Source: Sipunculus nudus (Eukaryota > Annelida > Sipuncula > Golfingiida > Sipunculidae). From it: DNA of 64,000 nucleotides. The stretch lies in contig CM049316.1 in assembly GCA_026874595.1 (NCBI GenBank), positions 19,799,839 to 19,863,838 on the forward strand, given 5' to 3'. The position numbers were made by a program, and so were the translations under genes. Position 1 is the stretch's first letter, and each line of letters begins with the position of its first letter. Shown in pieces: positions 61,701-64,000 of the stretch. The notes beneath the pieces were generated by a model, which worked only from the letters and a program-made list of their open reading frames with translations, was not told where the DNA came from and searched no databases.

Positions 61701-63224
61701 ATAAGCTAAACACCCACAACTCATAATACAGCTTATATTTATTTCCACATAAAACAAGCATGTGCCTCATTTCTAAATTATATATTTTTATCATATATAA
61801 CAGCTGAGCGCCATGACCCATAGGTCCCTTGTTTGTAGTTGTGGGCCATGGTATTCAGGATTGTGGGGTGGGTAATTCAGGGTTTGGGCATATGGTATTT
61901 ATGATATTTCATGCCTGTGGTGAATTGTATTCCAGGGTTGTGCCATATGTATGGGATTCACAGCTGCAGCTCACCTGGATGCTGTGCTGGCTAAACTTGG
62001 TAATGTAGGGCGCAACGAAGGAAAGAAGGCGTCAGGGATATTTGGCTTCTTCAGGGTAAGAAATGAACTGCTGACATCTCAGACACTGCTTCACTTTTTT
62101 AATTTCCCTGGATATCTCAATAATCTCTGGATTATCTGTGACCTCAGGTTATAATATTTTTATGGCAGCTGTGAATTTTTTTTTATGCTGCTTTTGTAAT
62201 ATAAAAGAGGTCTGTATATAGTCTTCAGCACATTTTAATAATCAAATAAGTGAATTTCATGTATTACATAAAATAAGTGCTTTTCTGAATAAAACGTCTT
62301 CTTATAAAATCGTTTATCATCTGTTCATGTCACACTTATAATTAGCTGCTGATAGTCAGAGAAAAAAAAATAAATATACGGCAGTAGTATAATGAAATAT
62401 GTATAGTGAAAGCTGACAGCACATTCAGTCTGATGGCATCTCCTAGGTCTATCTAAACTCTGTCTCAGCACCCCTGTCCACCTAATTTTTCACCATCTTT
62501 TTTTCAAATTTATTTTGGTATCTACTATATTAATCAGCCTTTATCGAAGGTGGTAATGTGGTAATTTATGATATTTTGAATAAGTATGAAATAAATATTT
62601 AAAAAATTTTTTTTTGTGATCCTGGGGCAGTATTGACCAGTTCTGGAAAAGCTGTAAAATCTATGACATCATTTCAAGTGGCCATTTCTGTTTAAGAATG
62701 TGATGTTGGAGGAATGTATGTCTGATGTAAGAAAAAAGTGGAATCATCTTGTAGGTATCTTTCAAGATTTTTAGCTTTGGTAGACAATGATCTGTCACAA
62801 TACTGTTTATCTGTTCAGTCATATTTTATATTTAATCAATCATATGGAATCAGTGGATTGGAGGGTATTTTATTTTGCTGTCAGATAATCATCACATTCG
62901 TCAGGTATCTCTCTGAGGAAGAAAAAGATAAGCTTTAGTGCAATTTATAGAATTTTTTTTTAGAAAAATCAGTTGGATAGGATTAGTGAAATTGAGTATA
63001 GTTGCACGTAATGTTGTCAGGCTTTTGTCTTTTCATGTCTCAGTTATTAAAATTCCTATATTATGTCTTTATTAAAGGATTCTGGAGAGGGTGACGAGAG
63101 ACTGAAGGCAACACTGATGCTGTGCTATGGTTATGTCGCATTGTACTCTCCCAGCACGATCATTGTGTCCCGCATGGAGGCCACCATCATGAGAACCATG
63201 CTTCCATATTTTAACAGTGCTAAG
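31576..63224 (+). CDS. mroh1: Maestro heat-like repeat family member 1, exons 1-20 of a longer gene
   Basis: Twenty plus-strand exons, all GT-AG and phase-consistent, sum to 2306 nt (768 codons). Their order and wording follow MROH1 (HEATR7A), a large HEAT-repeat protein of about 1,600 residues, so this is roughly the N-terminal half. Landmarks: ALIDSAHDKERPVREA, APDPSVTKDRFADDIF, LEEQLPRLIQGML, VRIGALAILRHLINAA, VKKALAQTVMAMSHH, NFLYKCLGVIL, KATLMLCYGYVALYSP. The chain is almost entirely paired helices, as expected for HEAT solenoids. MROH1 is little studied; scaffold roles in membrane or lysosomal traffic have been proposed. The first mapped exon starts with two bases of a split codon and has no in-frame ATG, so at least one upstream coding exon is missing. 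Introns run from about 330 nt to 7.8 kb. Intron 11 is a giant splice-donor satellite. Confidence 0.95.
32362..32493 (+). CDS. mroh1: mroh1 exon 2
   Basis: 44 codons, phase 0 to 0: LPLPHRILVLRAMERVVKE to EMTMSR. Acceptor GGTTACAG, donor GTATGG. Matches the RAVLRAMERVL helix of the family. Confidence 0.95.
32522..33497 (+). repeat. Hairpin-headed repeat family 3, copy in mroh1 intron 2
   Basis: Head near 32522-32551 (TATACGCCAAAACTAAGTTTTGCGGATA). Then a GCCGCCGCCGCTGCG tract, repeated GGTGGC-type palindromes, and a tail TAGTCGCTTGTCGACTATCAG with TATTCTAGTT at 33469-33497. Same family as 38985-40799. Confidence 0.8.
33975..34137 (+). CDS. mroh1: mroh1 exon 3
   Basis: Acceptor GTTTACAG; EIQPDWQTAASNVIVALGSR to MANLASVT plus one base; donor GTAAGT. 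The W-Q-x-A-A-S core is typical of MROH1. Confidence 0.95.
34673..35004. mobile_element. Probable hAT-type MITE, older copy, in intron 3
   Basis: The ends AGGGCTGAAA (34674) and TTCAGCCCT (right end) are inverted and match the terminal repeats of the better copy at 45466-45865. The target duplication is eroded. Confidence 0.4.
35232..35415. repeat. Diverged CAGTGAAAC-family remnant
   Basis: Repeats of the type CCTGTCTG, GACCACCTGT ending in ATGTTTCACTG, the inverted end of the family seen at 22084 and 26252. Confidence 0.35.
35555..35653 (+). CDS. mroh1: mroh1 exon 4
   Basis: Acceptor GTTTCAG. Completes the Ser split with exon 3, then YGMVPFLNVVLSQMLHMMGL, AKQDNMRWVMSH and one base; donor GTAAGG. 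GLAKQD aligns with GVAKQD of vertebrate MROH1. Confidence 0.95.
36679..36830 (+). CDS. mroh1: mroh1 exon 5
   Basis: Acceptor CTTTCCAG; ALCKFCEAILDYVANLEKAP to NVWLSTREVK, phase 0; donor GTCAGT. The donor region is duplicated: 21 nt downstream a second AGGTCAAG/GTCAGA could be used and would add VSVREVK in frame. Confidence 0.94.
36831..36851 (+). repeat. 21-bp tandem duplication of the exon 5 donor
   Basis: The sequence around the exon 5 end (AGAGAGGTCAAGGTCAG) is repeated 21 bp downstream. Two AAG/GTCAG donors result, the second giving a frame-preserving 7-codon extension without a stop. Confidence 0.85.
37860..38112 (+). repeat. SINE-like copy 1 in intron 5
   Basis: tRNA-like start (TGGCCTAGGGTTAAGGC, AGGACTCAAAGC) and a conserved core, ATGACCAGGCAGTGGG ... 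ATTACACACCCAGGA, shared with 60385-60550. Probably a tRNA-derived SINE; polymerase III boxes are imperfect. Confidence 0.45.
38985..40799 (+). repeat. Hairpin-headed repeat family 3 with ~280-bp tandem units, intron 5
   Basis: Head at about 38986-39016 (TATCCGCCAAAACAGAGTTTTGCGGATA, one-base bulge), GCCGCCGCCGCG tract, then tandem units. CACCTGCAACCATGTTTGC recurs at 39301, 39580, 39860 (T variant) and 40140, periods 279-280 bp. Each unit has two GGTGGCGCCACC palindromes. The tail TAGTCGCTTGTCGACTACC with TATTCTAGTT ends at 40799. A longer version of 32522-33497. ORFs on both strands here (39013-40733) are repeat shadows. Confidence 0.85.
40845..41635. other. Segment with internal direct repeats, intron 5
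   Basis: AACACGGTGTTTCTTTTCGAT followed by GACCGGGACATATAAAAG occurs at about 40975 and again at about 41144. GC-richer than its surroundings, with a GTTCGTAAAAACGAAC hairpin at 40882-40897. Possibly an inserted element; ends not defined. Confidence 0.4.
42374..44357 (+). repeat. Hairpin-headed repeat family 1, copy C, intron 5
   Basis: Head 42374-42404 (first stem base pair altered), GTCCGTCGTCCGTCCGTCTG tract, a single body module, then the shared 3' part ending in GACCCATGGGTC and CCTTGT. About 1.98 kb. It lacks the second module and the 688-bp insertion of copy B and so documents the empty site. Confidence 0.85.
44615..44755 (+). CDS. mroh1: mroh1 exon 6
   Basis: Acceptor TTATTTCAG; LRVAIIEAVGQMTHIMHLVK, LEEQLPRLIQGMLTMYKKQ to PVTQ; donor GTCAGC, phase 0 to 0. 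The LEEQLPxLxxGxLxxYKK block is a strong family signature. Confidence 0.96.
45194..45465 (+). repeat. Hairpin-headed repeat family 1, copy F (5' fragment), intron 6
   Basis: Head 45194-45222 with a shortened loop, then GTCGTTCGTCCGTCCGGCCG, then a diverged body. Cut by the hAT-type MITE at 45466. Confidence 0.7.
45466..45865. mobile_element. hAT-type MITE, 400 bp, with perfect 8-bp target duplication
   Basis: The ends TAGGGCTGAAA and its inverse TTTCAGCCCTA are flanked by identical CTTTCTTT (45458-45465 and 45866-45873). An 8-bp duplication and TAGGG-type ends are hAT hallmarks. Subterminal GAGTACTCGAGT palindromes recur (five CTCGAG sites). No transposase. Confidence 0.85.
46277..46709. mobile_element. 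TA-flanked MITE, 433 bp, intron 6
   Basis: Near-perfect terminal inverted repeats of about 25 bp (CTGTGGTTGGCTTCATATTC then GCGA), each flanked by TA (46275-46276, 46710-46711), as in Tc1/mariner-like MITEs. The interior has several ATCGCGAAAATGAAACCC-type phrases. No coding sequence. Confidence 0.8.
47132..47224 (+). CDS. mroh1: mroh1 exon 7
   Basis: 31 codons, phase 0 to 0: GLCMVLDAATADGSHSLETH to LMNALFPL. Acceptor CCTTGTAG, donor GTAGGT. Aligns to the SLETxLDxLLxAL segment of the family. Confidence 0.93.
47821..47899 (+). CDS. mroh1: mroh1 exon 8
   Basis: Acceptor CTGTTCCTCAG; VCQPADYANPVTVKNHSELL, RCFAVL plus one base; donor GTAAGA. NHSELLRCFAVLA matches NQKEVLRCFTVLA of MROH1. Confidence 0.94.
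48528..48641 (+). CDS. mroh1: mroh1 exon 9
   Basis: Acceptor CTTTTACAG; ARVFCDRLLGFLMQKLENNN, EKVRIGALAILRHLINAA plus one base; donor GTTAGT. Two helices of a HEAT repeat. Confidence 0.95.
49468..49541 (+). CDS. mroh1: mroh1 exon 10
   Basis: Acceptor TTTGACAG; DVYLQDKQSLVLSGLKILLT, DPNNK, phase 1 to 0; donor GTAAGT. Confidence 0.94.
49572..49772. repeat. ATAAT/ATATA-rich low-complexity tract, intron 10
   Basis: About 200 bp of degenerate ATAATATA(G/A)TATAATAT repeats starting 30 nt inside the intron. They create the Tyr/Ile minus-strand ORF at 49531-49782. Confidence 0.85.
50437..50562 (+). CDS. mroh1: mroh1 exon 11 (founder of the satellite)
   Basis: Acceptor AATTACAG; VKKALAQTVMAMSHHDYLVL, EGGEIMIEFIIKQCALPCDN, PQ, phase 0 to 0; donor GTAAGTC at 50563. 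The last ~20 nt of this exon plus the donor and ~33 nt of intron are the unit of the 5.5-kb tandem array that follows. Only this first donor continues the frame into exon 12 without a stop. Confidence 0.95.
50541..56038 (+). repeat. Splice-donor satellite: ~100 copies of a 54-bp exon-end/5' splice site unit
   Basis: Each unit is an exon 11 end (ACTACCTTGTGATAACCCTCAG), the donor GTAAGTCATCTAATGTAAG and the spacer TCACACCATAGTC. Period 54 bp, about 5.5 kb, about 100 units. Most units keep CAG/GTAAGT or a close form; variants include CAGGTGAGT, CTGGTAAGT, CAGTTAAGT, CAGTAAAGT and a GGGGGAGTC type. The array fills most of intron 11. It is directional: all donors point with the gene. Confidence 0.97.
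51480..55360 (+). repeat. Higher-order repeat inside the donor satellite
   Basis: The marker variant with GGGGG recurs at 51480, 52501, 53522, 54333 and 55354: spacings 1021, 1021, 811, 1021 bp. The TTCAGTAAAG variant recurs at 52011, 53032 and 54864. So blocks of about 19 units (15 in one case) were amplified as wholes, with near-identical copies implying recent expansion. Confidence 0.9.
56462..56566 (+). CDS. mroh1: mroh1 exon 12
   Basis: Acceptor CTCGCTAG; VRRPADPDFVSDENLRLMCE, NVLQLMTTTVEGMDL, phase 0 to 0; donor GTCAGT. The first exon past the satellite. It reads directly after PQ of exon 11, showing the array is intronic. Confidence 0.93.
57172..57316 (+). CDS. mroh1: mroh1 exon 13
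   Basis: Acceptor GTATTAAG (weak pyrimidine tract); VLWPDLLEYIIPAHYTEAAG, TICRSIAHIS to DFEKL plus one base; donor GTCAGT. VLWPYLLxFL and L-C-R-S-x-x-H are family landmarks. A later GTAAGG donor would include TAG and is excluded. Confidence 0.93.
57808..57848 (+). CDS. mroh1: mroh1 exon 14 (41-nt micro-exon)
   Basis: Acceptor TATTTCAG; VNLPKPPAIVARLM; donor GTGAGT. Phase 1 to 0. Corresponds to the LPSPYAVTGRLL segment in vertebrates. Confidence 0.9.
57960..58025 (+). repeat. tRNA-like segment, possible SINE head
   Basis: An AAGTGGTAGTTC-like A box and GGGTACAAATCC (close to the GGTTCRANNCC B box) about 40 nt apart. No full cloverleaf. Possibly a tRNA-derived SINE relic. Confidence 0.3.
58811..58952 (+). 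CDS. mroh1: mroh1 exon 15
   Basis: Acceptor GATATTCCAG; VLAGRAREGRNRGIHVLNAM, RGLSTLIHESLVDLW to TQHLQ plus one base; donor GTAAAT. Phase 0 to 1. Confidence 0.94.
59283..59341 (+). CDS. mroh1: mroh1 exon 16
   Basis: Acceptor ATTCTGTAG; DAQDSEDEWSQRKWEDLLLK; donor GTAATG. The E-W-x-x-K-W-E-D/E-L-L motif matches QEEWEEKLL of MROH1. Phase 1 to 0. Confidence 0.93.
59763..59870 (+). CDS. mroh1: mroh1 exon 17
   Basis: Acceptor CTAATTTCAG; MLAKTLDVVDDEDWVCDVGA to YDQLPDEK; donor GTATGA. Phase 0 to 0. Confidence 0.92.
60385..60560 (+). repeat. SINE-like copy 2 in intron 17
   Basis: Shares with 37860-38112 the lead (AAGGCACAGGATTCGAAGC) and core (ATGACCTAGTAATGGG ... TTTACACACCCAGG). Contains a G run at 60484-60496. 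Confidence 0.45.
60880..60999 (+). CDS. mroh1: mroh1 exon 18
   Basis: Acceptor CATTTGCAG; NFLYKCLGVILRKTSKKDFV, NRHLDLVFNSVKHYNQVERE; donor GTAAAG. NFLYKCxGxxL is diagnostic for the family. Phase 0 to 0. Confidence 0.96.
61357..61832 (+). repeat. Hairpin-headed repeat family 1, copy D (3' fragment), intron 18
   Basis: From ATTCAGGTAAAAATGAAAG to the GACCCATAGGTCCCTTGT end. Matches 43890-44357 and lacks the 688-bp insertion at its site near 61633. 5'-truncated by about 1.5 kb. Confidence 0.8.
61936..62055 (+). CDS. mroh1: mroh1 exon 19
   Basis: Acceptor GTATTCCAG; GCAICMGFTAAAHLDAVLAK to SGIFGFFR; donor GTAAGA. Joins exon 18 as ERE-GCA, matching EREGLACCFGI of vertebrates. Phase 0 to 0. Confidence 0.95.
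63078..63224 (+). CDS. mroh1: mroh1 exon 20 (last in window)
   Basis: Acceptor TTATTAAAG; DSGEGDERLKATLMLCYGYV, ALYSPSTIIVSRMEATIMRT to NSAK; donor GTGCGT. L-I/M-L-C-Y-G-Y/H-V-A is a family landmark. The gene continues beyond the window. Confidence 0.95.
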
Positions 63225-63481
63225 GTGCGTTTAACAATATGTTAAAGTTAGTGTATTTAAAATTGCATAAGTTTATTGTTGTATTTGGTGCTTTTAATGC
63301 AGTCTTATTAAGACCATGCACAGTAAAATATTTAAGCTTTGCTTCACCATGTTCACCTTGTAAATATCTATCATGCTTTGCAACATAGTTAGAACAGTCT
63401 GACTGTCCATATTTATCATTTTCTATTTCCATATTCAAAAGTACTCAGAAATGTCACTGCATTTAATTGAAGTTTAATCAT

Positions 63482-64000
63482 TAGCTCAGCTGACTATAAG
63501 TCATCTGAGCTATAGTCATGGTCCATTGTCCGTCGTCCGTCCATCTGTCTGTCCGTCCGTTTGTCTGTCTGTCCGTCTGGATGTCCATCCATAAGACTGG
63601 CACGTTTTGACACCATTGGACCTACAAATCTGAATTTCGCCATACAGTTAGATGTCCCCATAATCTCCTACCATGCCAAAAATTGGGTCAATAGGACTTT
63701 GTTCCTTTGAGATATTAAGGAAAAACCTCAATTTTTTATTAGAAATCTATTTTCACACTGCAGGACTGCCTAATATCAAAACCACTCATCTGGTTTTCTT
63801 CATATTTACCATAAATATTCCTCTATATAGTTCCTATGGACATGCCAGATATTAAGTCAATATATAATTTAAAAAAGTTATGGGCCCAAACATAATGGAC
63901 TTTGTAAAAAAATCAGGAAGATATTTGGTCACTTAAGACCAAAAGTGTTAAAGGTAGGGACTTTTTTCCTGTAATACAACTTTAATTAATCAAAATTTAA
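63482..64000 (+). repeat. Hairpin-headed repeat family 1, copy E, truncated by window end, intron 20
   Basis: Head 63482-63512 perfect to the family type, then GTCCGTCGTCCGTCCATCTG and the first body module. Very similar to copies B and C, so recently active. Confidence 0.85.

Overview
This is eukaryotic, intron-rich, AT-rich genomic DNA packed with dispersed repeats. GT-AG introns, one large gene spread over more than 31 kb, a C-type-lectin gene, and repeat families made of a small hairpin head followed by GTCCGTC-type tracts all fit a lophotrochozoan, most likely a mollusc. The species cannot be named from the sequence. Gene models were built by hand from exon homology, splice sites and phase; most real coding sequence here is exonic and gives no long open frame.

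Left part (1-31.5 kb): (i) a minus-strand 5' exon of a putative seven-transmembrane receptor (1-438, running off the window); (ii) a minus-strand secreted gene at 6.8-9.7 kb in which four exons join in phase: signal peptide, PAN/apple-like domain, then the two halves of a QPD-type C-type lectin domain, with an in-frame TGA where the family has Trp; (iii) a small minus-strand two-exon gene at 12.4-14.0 kb, not recognised; (iv) a 0.7 kb tandem duplication with a hairpin and an ORF (15.2-16.6 kb); (v) a decayed Ty3/Gypsy pol fragment with a near-perfect 45-bp-arm palindrome inside it (18.0-19.9 kb); (vi) a three-deep nest of transposable elements (22.1-26.3 kb); (vii) arrays of hairpin-headed repeats (29.3-30.9 kb).

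Right part (31.5-64 kb): the plus-strand gene mroh1 (maestro heat-like repeat family member 1, a HEAT-repeat protein). Twenty coding exons were mapped, all phase-consistent, 2306 nt or 768 complete codons. The first coding exon was not found and the gene continues beyond the right edge. Its introns carry a hAT-type MITE with a perfect 8-bp target duplication, a TA-flanked MITE, SINE-like copies and copies of the hairpin-headed families.

The most striking object is intron 11 of mroh1: about 5.5 kb made of roughly 100 tandem copies of a 54-bp unit that consists of the last ~20 nt of exon 11, its consensus 5' splice site and the first ~33 nt of the intron. The gene has thus multiplied its own exon/intron junction about a hundredfold. 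The unit is 18 codons long and carries an in-frame stop, so in principle only the first donor is productive. A small two-copy version of the same event, frame-preserving, sits at the donor of exon 5.
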